In this document: in pieces, positions 54,481 through 64,000 of the stretch
How positions within the stretch are numbered: the stretch's first letter is position 1
Layout: each line of letters begins with the position of its first letter
Source of the DNA: Forficula auricularia
Lineage: Eukaryota > Arthropoda > Insecta > Dermaptera > Forficulidae
Direction of reading: 5' to 3'
Assembly: GCA_024734495.1 (NCBI GenBank)
Contig: JALMQS010000153.1
Span: forward strand, 37,817,951 to 37,881,950
Length of the DNA stretch: 64,000 nucleotides
Notes under the pieces: generated by a model
What the model was told of the DNA's origin: nothing
The model's database searches: none
The model's input: only the letters and a program-made list of their open reading frames with translations
Program-made: the position numbers and the translations under genes

Positions 54481-54824
54481 TATGATAATACAATATAACT
54501 AGTATCTACTGGATTGACACTAGAAATAAACTTTTTTAAACTCAAGAATTTTAAGTAGAAAATAATCTCTTAAATTTGTGTATAATAAAGTTTTAAGATC
54601 ATTATAAACATTTATTTTCATTGTATAATTTTCATTAATAATTATTTATTTAATAATTAATTATTTAATCATTATTAATTGATAATTAAGTTGATAATTG
54701 TTAAAATAATTATTAGGATTTTTTTTGAGATCTAACTATTTTAATATTTTTTTTATTTGATGTCATAAAAAAATAGTTCTAATAAAACGTGTTCAGTTTT
54801 TTTTCTAGATTAAGAATATGTACA

Positions 54825-55273
54825 CCTGCATACCTACACAAAATCGGCCAGAGAAATAATCCATACTGCTCTTGTGATTCCATTTCTATTGGCGATATTA
54901 ACCACGTACTTCTGGGCTGTGTGACACACAGTCAAAAAATTGATCGTTTATACCTGAATATGAAAGGAAGAAATGATTTACCCACATGTGCAGAGATCCT
55001 ATTAGCATCTCTAGACCAAGGAGGGCCAACTGCAGACTCCTTTATTAAACATTTAGTTTCCATTGGTTTCCAACTATAATCCAACGACTTTAGTTATTTG
55101 TTTTGTTAGTATATTTTGTTTTAATTAGTTTTGTTTTATTTATTAAATTTCTTCCAGTTTCTTCTTGTTTTATTTAGTTTTATTTTATTTGTTTATACAC
55201 CTATTCGACGTGAATCTGTGATGACTGGCTAAATGGGCATCAAGTTCCCGCGGCCAAGGAGTAGAAAAAAAAA
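54825..55273 (+). pseudogene. LINE 3' end with target-site duplication
   Basis: Reads LHKIGQRNNPYCSCDSISIG, then DINHVLLGCVTHSQKIDRLY, then a stop at 55,079. A zinc-knuckle-like C-C...H...C is typical of the C-terminus of I/Jockey-like ORF2. A 3' UTR and A-run follow. A perfect 13-bp duplication AAGAATATGTACA (54812-54824 and 55274-55286) proves insertion into the mariner-like arm. Confidence 0.88.
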
Positions 55274-55545
55274 AAGAATATGTACAGAAACATATAGGTT
55301 TCCATTTAAAAAACAGAACTTGACCTCGAAATACCCTTAAAAGCTTGTTCTAGGTAGACAAACAATAGCGTAGTTTATTAGTTTCCCCCTCGATATAAAT
55401 AAACTTTTATTTGAAACTTTTTTTCATATAATGTACTGTTTTTGAGTTATAAGACTGTTTCAAGATAAAAAACTCATCCGGTATATATATACAATTTTGT
55501 CTCGTTTAATAAGAGTAGATAGATAGATAGATACACATTTTCTAA

Positions 55546-56435
55546 TAACTAAGTGGAATTAAAAAGATAGCAAGATTTGAAAATGCGGAGGCGGAGGCGA
55601 AAAAATGGTCGGAATCAGCGAGAGGTTCGATCAAGGGAGTTGTTCTCAGGGTTTTTCCCTTCCCCGGTCCCCGTCCCATCTGTTCCCCCATCTATTTTAA
55701 GTTGATGGATCCCCGTTCGATCCCAAAATAAACTCCACTCTTGGCAAATCACAACACACGACACACACAAATGTTTTTGGCAAACAAAATTAAAAAAAAA
55801 AAAAATGCAACACCACAATATTCATACATTATATTTATATTTATTTATATTTTTCTATATAATATAATATATTATTATTTATACAATAAAATATAATAAA
55901 TTTATAATACAATATTTTCTTCTTTTATTATTTTGTTAATTTTTCCACTAAGAAAAAAATAACATATATTTATATATATATATATAGGTATATATAATAT
56001 ATTGCAAAATAAAAATAATATAATATGGATGATGGCTAGACCAATCAATTTAGCGCGTAACATTTTCACACATACACACACACTCAAGAACAATCATTCG
56101 TACAATATCAATATTATACAAAAAATAAAAAAATAATAAAGAATAATATAATAATTATTATTCACAGATACACGTCAGTCGGGCAGCACTAAGACTGCAA
56201 AAAATAATAAATAGGTTGTAACATATATTCGACCCAGTTTTGTCGAGTTGATACATATCGTTTTCGCAACTTCGCGCACACAAATATTTTAATGGTGGCG
56301 TTTCAGCTGACATTTTATATTTATTTATTTATTTTTTGAAATACATATGTCCAAAAATAAACAACTTTATCACTTGACTCTTTTTTATTAAAAAAAAGCC
56401 AACAACGCATCATTAACTTGTGGAAAAAATTTGGG
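55546..56435. other. Intergenic, AT-rich
   Basis: A GC-richer patch at 55,580-55,720 has no clear reading. The rest is AT-rich with short microsatellites. No gene seen. Confidence 0.45.
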
Positions 56436-56441
56436 CTGTAA

Positions 56442-56609
56442 CCGAGGGGTGAACCGCTACCTAAAATCGTGTACACCTCCTTCCACTTCCACTTTCATTT
56501 CCAAGTAGAAGACAATAGATGAAAATAGATTATCTAATGAAATCCAAAGTAATTCCAAATAATTCAAAAGACGGTGTACACCTAATTCGAATCGCGGTTC
56601 ACCCCTCGG
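56442..56609. mobile_element. MITE, CCGAGGGGTGAACCGC ends
   Basis: Inverted ends with CTGTAA on both sides (56436-56441 and 56610-56615), a 6-bp duplication. An internal inverted GTGTACACC is also present. Confidence 0.85.
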
Positions 56610-56808
56610 CTGTAACTATTGATAACACTGGTCGACAAAAATAATACTAAAATGGATCCTAGTTTTTTTTCACTGATTCTCGTATCATATTCAGATTTTG
56701 TAGATGTTTTTGGTCAAAACGCTGAAAAACATCATTGGGTCAAATATTTTTAAATCGCCATACATATAAAACAGCAATATTTGAAATCAAAATATTTTAT
56801 TCCCTTAA

Positions 56809-57580
56809 GGACGTTCCCTAATATAGCTCAGATGCAGTTCGCTCTTTCCCATACTCTCACATGCGCTGAAAGGCAAAAATATTTTCACTGCGTCGTTTCT
56901 TGGATCTGGCAACATTGCATTCTTACCGACGCTAAAAGACAAAAAAATAAGTGCCTGTCCTATGATTGGCCATCCCACCGGGCACAAGGTGAATTTTAAG
57001 GTTTTACCCTTTGTCAACGTTTAAAAAGAGTTTACCAACCGACATACAACTGGCCCTAAATGAAACAGCTCAATGCAAAATTCCAGATGAGAACAGTATA
57101 GTTAGGTTGAGAGAATTAGCTAAAAATCTCTAATGCACCAGCTGCAGAAGTTTTTTAGATATGGAAAAATTCAGTGATTTTAGTGCGACGTTGCCAAGTC
57201 GCAAGTGTCTTGCCATGGCATGAGAGATAAAAATGAAAACCATCAAAAGTACCTAACTTTTAACATTTTTCAGACAAAACGAATACCGCTTGATGCAATT
57301 ATTTTAACAGAAAAATATTTGTTATATCTTCAGTTAATGATTCTCAGTTTTTCAAAATAATTTTAAGAAAATTACGATTGTTATTTAATGAAACAGTCGC
57401 TTTAACATCAATCAGGATAGGGTTCACGTGTTAAATAAGCAAATTTCAATGGTCAATATTTACAAATTTAGTGCCCCATGGACTATTGAAAAAAATGTCT
57501 ACGTATAAAGGACACTTATAAATATGTGTATTCAAAGTTTTAAAAGGATTGCAAGAAAATCGATTTATTAGGGAACGTCC
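56809..57580. mobile_element. TTAA-target element (GGACGTTCCCTAAT ends)
   Basis: Ends GGACGTTCCCTAAT and ATTAGGGAACGTCC with TTAA on both sides (56805-56808 and 57581-57584). No coding capacity. It holds half a Harbinger MITE (about 56,957-57,056). Confidence 0.85.
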
Positions 57581-57584
57581 TTAA

Positions 57585-57990
57585 GCAATTTGACGAGAGA
57601 AAAATTGTTCAAAAAAATCCCCATCAACAGAGTGATGTCGTCAATCAAAAACAAGTTTTCCTTGAGTAAAATTGACTAAACAAGTATTTGATGATTATAA
57701 ATAAATTAAAAAATCCTCATGTGATTGATATTTGTTAAGTTCATTTTTAATTATTTTGCCAGTAAATATTGAAATAAAATTTTTTAAATTTATGTTATAA
57801 CAAAAATACAAAAACATGCAATAAATTAAACAATGGAATTTAAGAGATAAATAAATAAAATAAAATAAATAAACAAACTCAAGAGTTGTAATGCAAAAGA
57901 TAAACAAAAAAAAAATGTTTGTCGTCCACATGCCAAATCAGCTTCCTTCTTTTTTTATCCATAATAACAAAACAGGTGTTATTGACATTT
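57585..57990. other. Intergenic, AT-rich
   Basis: No gene seen. Confidence 0.45.
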
Positions 57991-58004
57991 TTAAATAGCA
58001 ATTA

Positions 58005-58350
58005 AGTTTGAATAGATTTTTTTGACGAGGGTAGCAGAGATGTAGATTTTCACGAGGAAAAGAATGCGAGTGTCCTCTGCTTGGTACAAATAAACATACA
58101 TGAGATGATGTTGTGAATGAAACAAATAATATTTATAAGGAGAAACAAAGAGGTTGTCCTCTGCTTGATGCAAATAAACATACACACATATATATCGAAA
58201 TTATATATATGTATATATATATTATTTGAATCTTTAGAAATTCTTAAGTCATATAACAAGAATTCTGACCTCTGTTTAAATAACAGATTCGAATTGACAA
58301 ATAGCAACCTGCTTAAAATTTACTGTCAAAACAAACAATTTTAGATAAAA
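58005..58350 (-). repeat. Retrozyme-type bodies, two in tandem
   Basis: On the minus strand GTTTATTTGCATCAAGCAGA (about 58,175) is followed by GTTTATTTGTACCAAGCAGA (about 58,095), then CTCTGCTACCCTCGTC. These are two bodies of the hammerhead-linked repeat, without a visible ribozyme core. Confidence 0.65.
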
Positions 58351-58518
58351 GAAAGTGGGGAAAAAGCCCCCCCCCCCCCCCCCTCCATTGTTCGGCCGTT
58401 CTTTGTTAGAAAAAGATAAATATATTGATTCTATCTGGCTATTCAGCTGAGAAAGAAGGAAAAAAAATTTCAATATCCACGCGATACTGATCCAATGAAA
58501 AATAATATTTATAATTAA

Positions 58519-58563
58519 AAAGACTGATGATGAGGTCCAAGCCTTCGAAACTATAGTCTCAAA
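58519..58563 (+). ncRNA. Hammerhead ribozyme, complete core
   Basis: CTGATGA (58524-58530), stem II GAGGTCCAAGCCTTC, GAAA, AC-TATA-GT, cleavage C at 58558. Stem I is very short (GA with TC), as in minimal Penelope and retrozyme hammerheads. Only the stem II pairing is imperfect. Confidence 0.8.
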
Positions 58564-59000
58564 CAAATAAATAATATATAATTTCGATATATATGTGTGT
58601 ATGTTTATTTGCATCAAGCAGAGGACAACCTTTTTGTTTCTCTTTGTGAATCAACAACTCTGCTACTCTAGGCAAAACAAAAACTTTTTAATTAACTTAA
58701 ACAAAAACTTTTCAATATTTATAAGGACTGAAGGTGAAGGTCAAGTCTTCGATACTTAGTCTCTATGAAATGAAATTATAATTTTTATTTGTATCAAGCA
58801 GAATACACCTTCATTGATTTTTTCTTGAATAACTACCTAATTAACATGGGCCTTTATAAAATTGCAGTTATCAATGGAAAAATCCCAGATATTTTTGAGA
58901 AATTCACTTGTAAATAAAAACAAAAATGTTTTTATATTATATTATAGTTATATTATACTGAAGATGAGGAGAAAGCTTTTCGAAATTTTAAACAACATAG
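58564..59000 (+). repeat. Hammerhead-linked tandem units (retrozyme-like)
   Basis: After the ribozyme comes TTATTTGCATCAAGCAGAGG and CAACTCTGCTACTCTAGGC. Then a second, decayed core CTGAAGG...CTTCGATACTTAGTC starts at 58728, 204 bp after the first. Its own body is TTTGTATCAAGCAGAATACA. A third core-like CTGAAGA...CTTTTCGAAATTTT starts at 58958. This is a head-to-tail series of short units. Confidence 0.7.
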
Positions 59001-60452
59001 ATTCAAAAGGTCAGATAGATAGACTTTTTTCTAATATTTATCAAAAAATTTTAGAAAAAATATTTTCATTTTTTTTATTTTTATTCAAGGTAATTTCATC
59101 CCTAAGACAATCTCTATCATTGTCTATTTTCAAAATATTTACTTGTTTATAGTTGCCTTTTCATTCTTCTTTTAGAACAACTATTTTTTCAAAATTTCCA
59201 TTGATAAAGAGAGAATTTCTCCTGAAACGTCTGGATTTATTATTAAACGTTTCTAGATTGTTTTAAAAGATTTGTATTTATTTATTTATCATTTTTATAT
59301 AAACAGGGTGTCCCAGCACAATTGTTCCAATTTCTCTCTTATTAATAATAATTAAAACTAATAAACATATCAATTTGAAAATGTGTAACCAAAATAAATT
59401 TGGCGCGGTTATGTTCCGGGAGCCTAGTGTCTCGATAAAGACTTTGAGCTCTCTAGTCGAAAGGAAGAGAGTAATGAAGACGTGGGGATTTTACAATCAT
59501 CGTGGCAAGAGGGTCAAGTGTAGGGAAGTGAAAAAGTGCTCCGTTTTTCCTCTGTTTTTATCGTTTATCGTTGGATTATTATTTATTTATCGTTTCGTGT
59601 GATTAAGTGCCGTTGTTGTTGCGAAGTAGTCAACAATAGAATCAAGAATAATTCTTTCTATATCTTATATTTTAAATATCGATAAATATTTAATTTTATT
59701 TATTCAGAGCAATGGCTCTTTGCCGAATTTTCTAAATACAAAATATTGTTTCGATAATATCATTATTTGTTCTTTCATCTTAAATTATATAACTTCATTT
59801 GATTAATTAAATTCAAGCTTGTTTGACCACATTGTTATATACAAGACCCGGATTAAATAATTATACTATTTTAATTAACAAACATTTTATTTTATTTATT
59901 TTTGCCATCAAGAGCAAATTGATCATTACTGAATTTTCTAAACAGCACAAATGTTTGTATATATTATAAGACTTATGAATATTATGCGAGCGATTAAAAT
60001 TAATGCTTTATCATCTGCGATTAAACCTGAAATGACATTAACTGGATTATTTTTAACGCTTTTGATATTAACGTATTTGAAAATATCTAGATATTGCTCT
60101 ATTTTTTTCAATGAAAGAGCAGATTCGAAACCGGAAATGACAAGAGGTTTAATTTTAGTAGAAAAAAAATAAAAATCCGCAAGTCTATAATATATGTAAG
60201 TACACATTTTCAAATTGATGGGTTTATTATTTCACTATTTAGAATAGTTTTGGCGGGACACAAGGTATATATACTTATATTTATTTACATCAAGCAGAAG
60301 ACATCCTCTTATAAACTTTTTCTAAATTTACATATTTCAAAAACGGAATGAATATATGTTGCAACCCAAAATAAATAAATAAGTGATTTTTTATAAATAT
60401 ATAATTAAAAACTCAAGATGTTGTTGCTGTTGTCGTTGCTGAAAATCTTTGG
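59001..60452. other. AT-rich DNA, partly 3' UTR of the BAG gene
   Basis: No gene identified. ACAGGGTGTCCCA at 59,306 looks like a lone mariner-type end. TTTATT clusters at 59,890-59,905 and 60,222 could be minus-strand polyadenylation signals for the gene that stops at 60453. Confidence 0.4.
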
Positions 60453-61748
60453 CTAGCTTTGGCTAGTGGAGGCGGCGGATGATGATACACTTTCAGGTTC
60501 TAATTTTTCCCCATCAGTCTTGACCTCGGCCTCCTTATTTTTAGGTCGTTGTACTTGTGGTTGTGGCTGAGCCACAGGCCCTAGCAACACCGGCTGTTGC
60601 ACATTTTCATTGTCAGTCTTGCCCGCCTTGTGATGGTTGTTCGGTCGTTGCACTTGCGGTTTCGGTTCCGCGACGGGACCCAGCATCACCGCCTGATTAT
60701 CGTGGCTCGTTTCCATTGGCTCGTCAGTCTTTTTCGGACGTTTCAATGTGCAATGTGGCTCGGCAATCGGACCGACAAGCACAGGCGTCATATCAGGCGG
60801 TGGGGGTTCCAACCGGGCCTCCAATTCGGTGATACAACATTGGGTACGTCGCACAAGCTCGCGACGTGCTAATCGTAAATTGTCATCCCCACCTGTTTCT
60901 AAACTGTCTAATTGGATAAGACATCGAGTTAACATTTCATCAACATATATATACGCTTTATCTTGGCGCGTTGTCGGCCAGGAGAGGGCTCTAATCTCTT
61001 TCGCTAATCTATTCAATTCGTCCATGATTTGTTCAAGTTTTAGCTGGACCGGATTTACAGGTGGCGGCGGCGGCGGCGGTGGGGTAGGCGAAGGCTCTTG
61101 CCTCTGAACTTGCGGTTGTTGTTGTTGTTGACTAGGTGGTGGCTGCTGTTGTTGGTGTTGTTGCTTGTTCTGCTGAGGTCGAGGTGGTTTCGAACTTGCC
61201 ATATTACTACTACTATTACTTTGTTGATCTTTGGGATACACAGGTTCATCTCTACCTTCAACGAAAATCGGAATATGACGGATATTTCCTGAATTGGAAC
61301 CCTGTGGTTGTTGTACTTGTGGCTTTGGTTGTTTTTCAGTGGAATATTCAGTTGGAGTTTGTGTTGCGTTCATCGGAATATTAAGTCGCGAGACAAAACG
61401 TTGCGGATGCGCTTGGCGATCCTCAGGTGTTGAATGGCGATGATCAGGCGGCGGCGCCGACCATGATCGTTGCCCACGATCGGTCGTATCCTGGTTGCCG
61501 GACATGCCCGCGGCGGCTGCAGCGGCGCCGATATCTACTGTGTTGCGTAAGCCATGCTGTGGTAAATTATTATTATATGGCTGTTGTTGTCGTTTCGGAT
61601 CTTGATTTTGAGAAGTGGTTGACGCAGATGGTGGCGGATGGGCAGGTACCGGAGCATGCGGCGGCGCTGTTCGTTTCCGACCGAGAAGTCGTTCTGCTAG
61701 GCCGCCGAAGCCGACATCGTCGTCATCGTCATCAAATGGAAAACCCTT
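60453..61748 (-). CDS. stv: BAG-domain co-chaperone, starvin/BAG3 type (last exon, 5' end incomplete)
   Basis: The frame is open from a 3' splice site at 61749 (CTATTTTTCAAG|AAG) to a stop at 60453, about 431 codons. First come KGFPFDDDDDDVGFGGLAER and a Pro/Gln-rich stretch. Then comes IPIFVEGRDEPVY, an IPV-like site as used by BAG3/starvin to hold small heat-shock proteins. A poly-Gln/Pro tract follows. The BAG domain runs LEQIMDELNRLAKEIRALSW, DKAYIYVDEMLTRCLIQLDS and LRLARRELVRRTQCCITELE. This family binds the ATPase domain of Hsp70 and triggers nucleotide exchange, linking it to autophagy in muscle. The tail has three repeats of LGPxAxP...RP...KTD. Upstream exons are outside or unseen. 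The symbol follows the insect orthologue name. Confidence 0.87.
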   Translation of the reverse strand, partial: KGFPFDDDDDDVGFGGLAERLLGRKRTAPPHAPVPAHPPPSASTTSQNQDPKRQQQPYNNNLPQHGLRNTVDIGAAAAAAGMSGNQDTTDRGQRSWSAPPPDHRHSTPEDRQAHPQRFVSRLNIPMNATQTPTEYSTEKQPKPQVQQPQGSNSGNIRHIPIFVEGRDEPVYPKDQQSNSSSNMASSKPPRPQQNKQQHQQQQPPPSQQQQQPQVQRQEPSPTPPPPPPPPVNPVQLKLEQIMDELNRLAKEIRALSWPTTRQDKAYIYVDEMLTRCLIQLDSLETGGDDNLRLARRELVRRTQCCITELEARLEPPPPDMTPVLVGPIAEPHCTLKRPKKTDEPMETSHDNQAVMLGPVAEPKPQVQRPNNHHKAGKTDNENVQQPVLLGPVAQPQPQVQRPKNKEAEVKTDGEKLEPESVSSSAASTSQS

Positions 61749-61825
61749 CTTGAAAAATAGAAAAAAAAAATTAATAAATAATAACTAAGAGACCGTGTTA
61801 TTGACAAAGCAAGAGAGACCGTGCA

Positions 61826-61864
61826 TTCCCGAAGATTCCAAATACATTGAGCTTTATTTATACG
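61826..61864 (-). promoter_or_regulatory. Heat-shock element next to a TATA box, upstream of the BAG gene exon
   Basis: TTCCCGAAGATTC (61826-61838) is a perfect three-part heat-shock element (TTC-GAA-TTC, 2-bp spacing). On the minus strand GTATAAATAAAGC (61863-61851) is a TATA box, which would place a start near 61,832. An alternative stress promoter for the BAG gene is inferred, fitting the known stress induction of starvin. The HSE would overlap the start site, which is unusual. Confidence 0.5.
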
Positions 61865-62059
61865 GAGAGAAGGCGTAGTAAAATATTGCATATCACATTT
61901 AATATGGCGGTGTTTACGCTAAACGTATTTGGAATAAAGTTAATAATTCGCTCTTGACCTTTCTTTTCTGTGAAGTATCAATTTTAAATTGAAAAGATTT
62001 TGTTTTGCCTTGTTAAGCAGAGTTATTGATTTAAGAAGAGAAATTACTTTTAAACTTAA
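61865..62059. other. Upstream region or intron of the BAG gene
   Basis: Contains TAATATGGCGGTGTTTACGC at about 61,899. No exon identified. Confidence 0.4.
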
Positions 62060-62063
62060 TTAA

Positions 62064-62579
62064 GGTAGTTCTTTCACAAATGCAAAAATTCAAGAAGTCT
62101 TTGAAACTTGGAATATAAGTCATTAAAACCATAATACACATACTGTTAAAATTTGAAGACGATTTACCACACCAAACATGAAATAATTGCAATTAAAAAT
62201 TACATTTTTTACATATGGTAGAGGAAAGGGTGGGTAAATGATCATTATTTTTTCAATGAAGGACTTTCACCATCTTGATGGCTTTAATATTGTTAGAATA
62301 ATATATTCGGAGTAGCTTAAAAAAAAATTGAAATTATTTAACTCTTAATTTTTGATAAAAAACAAAAACATATTTGGGCGATTATTTTTAGTGGAGGGGA
62401 TATCAACACAATGGGTTGGAAACGATCCGGCTAGTAAGTGTGTATCCATATAGAGATTTCGTAGTGTAAGTGGTACAGTCACGTTAAAAAAACATAACCT
62501 AAAATTTTAGTTCCGTTCATATTTATAGAGTGGTTACGAGGCTAAAACTTTTTGTGTGGATTGTCGCGAAAGAACCTAC
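62064..62579. mobile_element. TTAA-target MITE (GGTAGTTCTTTCAC ends)
   Basis: TTAA on both sides (62060-62063 and 62580-62583). The ends are GGTAGTTCTTTCACAAATGC and TCGCGAAAGAACCTAC. The clean reference copy for 45652-48715. Confidence 0.85.
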
Positions 62580-62799
62580 TTAAGAAAAGTAGATACCTAA
62601 TGATAAAAGTAAAATTGAAGACTTTTTCAAAACTCGGTAAGCTTTCAGAAAATTTCCGGGATTTGGAAATTTTTCTTATTTGAACATTTTGAGTTAGAAA
62701 GTTGAAACTTGGCATGAATTAAATTATTACACTTGTATAAATGACCGTTTACAGTAGAAAGTAAGATATAATAATTTAAACTTGTATTTCAAATAGTAG

Positions 62800-63465
62800 C
62801 TCAGTACCTGGCCACCGAGCGATGCTCGGTAACTTTTTGTTTCAGTTAAAAGCTATATATTAATCCCCGAACTCCCCCTCATCGCTCCCCGGACCCCACC
62901 ACTTCACCCCACCCCAATTCCGCTTCCACCCCCAAAACCATTTCCCTCGCCCCCTCACCCCGTTTTTGCACTTCAAGCCTTGTAGCAAGGGCGGATCTAG
63001 GATGGGGGGGGCGACCCCCCATAGAGGCCCGTGCCTGGCCAAAAAATTTGTAAAAAAAAACATTTATTTTTTAAAAAAATTTTAAAATTGAAAATAAAGT
63101 TCTATGTGTGTGTGTGTGGGGGGGGGGGGGGGGGGGGCTCTCTGACCTCCCCCCTCCCCCGCTTGGACAATTCGATCGCGACACACTTTCGAGATAAAAA
63201 GTTGATCTTATATACATCGGGCACCTTATATACATTCTCCCCCCCCCCCCATAAAAAATTCCTGGATCCGCCCCTTGCCTTGTAGTGGCCCAGAGATTAT
63301 GCGTATAATGTATAGGTATATAAATATGTAAATACGGTATAATAATTTTTTTAATTAAATAACAATTTTTGAGTTCTTCAATTAAATTCCCAAATTTTAT
63401 TATAGAAATAATACGTTTGTGGGATTTAAAACTCAATTTTTAATCAATTAAATTTTAAGATAAGA
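62800..63465 (+). mobile_element. Helentron-like element interrupted by a hAT MITE
   Basis: TACCTGGCCACCGAGCGATG with a perfect ACCGAG...CTCGGT hairpin, a C-rich tract, then CTTGTAGTGGCCCAGAGATT after the MITE. It ends near AAGATAAGATAAG. Confidence 0.65.
62986..63277. mobile_element. hAT-like MITE, 292 bp
   Basis: Same ends as 2031-3636 and 14043-14174. Perfect 8-bp duplication CCTTGTAG (62978-62985 and 63278-63285). Confidence 0.95.
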
Positions 63466-63510
63466 TAAGAAATTCTTTATTTTACAATTATAATTACATC
63501 AATTAATTTT

Positions 63511-64000
63511 TACTTTATCCAATGCAAAGCATGGGTAAAGTATTGTAATCGCTCTCGGGGCAAGCGTGGCTTCAAAGGGTCCTCAGGTAAAGACTACGGA
63601 ACCCATGGACTTAATTAAAGTCACAAATTGTAGTATTCAATTAGGTTGAATTTTAGCACGTGACGGTTTTGCCAAAAATTACAAGGGGTCTCGTCGAGAG
63701 GCTAAAAAGTGCGATTTTTTCATTTAGTGCGTGCGGATGGATGTATGTATGTATGTATGTATGTATGGATGGATGTATGTATGTTATCGTTTTTTTGGCC
63801 CACGATTTTTTCCACACCGTTACACCGATTGAAATGAAATTGAAAACCTACCATTAGTTTAACAAAATGAAGCGCTGATTAGTTTTTGGTACATATCGGC
63901 CCACAAACATTAGTACTTTATTTCAGTACTTTTTTAGTTTTTTCTAAATATCTTGAAAATGACTTAACCAATTTTGATGAAATTTAATATCCAAATTAAG
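63511..64000 (+). repeat. Family B repeat, runs off the window
   Basis: TACTTTATCCAATGCAAAGC start with its small hairpin, CTCTCGGGGCAAGCGTGGCT, a (GTAT/GGAT)n run, then GGCCCACGATTTTTTCCACA. The longest clean copy in the window. Confidence 0.88.

Larger units (their letters stand above)
53850..55481. mobile_element. Mariner-like element, copy with both arms
   Basis: CCGGGTGAG at 53850 and CTCATCCGG at 55481, TA on both sides. Arms of about 270 bp. Inside are the HTH relic and a LINE 3' end. Confidence 0.88.
53090..55545 (+). mobile_element. Helentron-like element interrupted by a mariner-like element
   Basis: Starts TACCTGGAGCCACCGAGCGA, has a C-rich tract and GTGGCCCACAGATTATG. It reaches GGTAGAGCCGTTTTCAAAAT at 53,800. 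After the mariner-like insertion it ends with CTCGTTTAATAAGAGTAGAT and a (GATA)n run. Confidence 0.65.

Noticed and set aside
59375..59602. 75-codon plus-strand frame ending in a hydrophobic segment
   Set aside because: No family recognised, no splice or promoter context. It could be a small gene, but the evidence is too thin to annotate.
60557..61384. Plus-strand frames opposite the BAG gene
   Set aside because: Shadows of the GC- and repeat-rich minus-strand coding sequence.

Overview
The window is eukaryotic nuclear DNA, most likely from an arthropod and probably an insect. Coding sequence is split by GT/AG introns. The two best genes are a starvin/BAG3-type co-chaperone and a GTSE1-like protein. 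The DNA is AT-rich, and most of it is mobile elements in several nested layers. The species cannot be told from the sequence.

Layout: 0.2-4 kb is a 119-bp minisatellite element that carries a reverse transcriptase fragment and a hAT element nested in another hAT element. A single C-terminal coding exon may lie at 4.1 kb. 4.7-10.5 kb is a tandem satellite whose ~258-bp unit is a chain of hairpins. 11-16 kb holds a SINE, more minisatellite, MITEs and a GC-rich patch with a TATA box. 16.5-20 kb is a long-arm TA-target transposon that carries Penelope and Harbinger pieces. 20-29 kb holds foldback MITEs, a Pif1 helicase relic, a C2H2 zinc-finger gene cut short by a transposon arm, and an RTE-like relic. 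30-34 kb holds a rearranged Tc1 relic and a non-LTR retrotransposon. 35.3-45.2 kb is the five-exon GTSE1-like gene with its introns full of transposons. 45-56 kb is again stacked repeats. 56-60 kb has TTAA-target elements and units with hammerhead ribozymes. 60.4-61.8 kb is the starvin/BAG3 gene on the minus strand, with a heat-shock element and a TATA box beside it. The last 2 kb is repeats.

Only two loci look like intact host genes, with one more doubtful (the zinc-finger gene). The rest is of interest for how elements nest. Target-site duplications of 8 bp (hAT), TAA/TTA (Harbinger), TA (mariner-like) and TTAA can be read directly and put the insertions in order. The strongest unusual signal is a scattered family of hammerhead self-cleaving ribozyme cores. 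One lies in a Penelope element, and others lie in short repeat units about 205-230 bp apart, which is the expected shape of Penelope-dependent retrozymes. Coordinates come from reading the sequence by eye. Family names rest on motif recognition, not on database searches.
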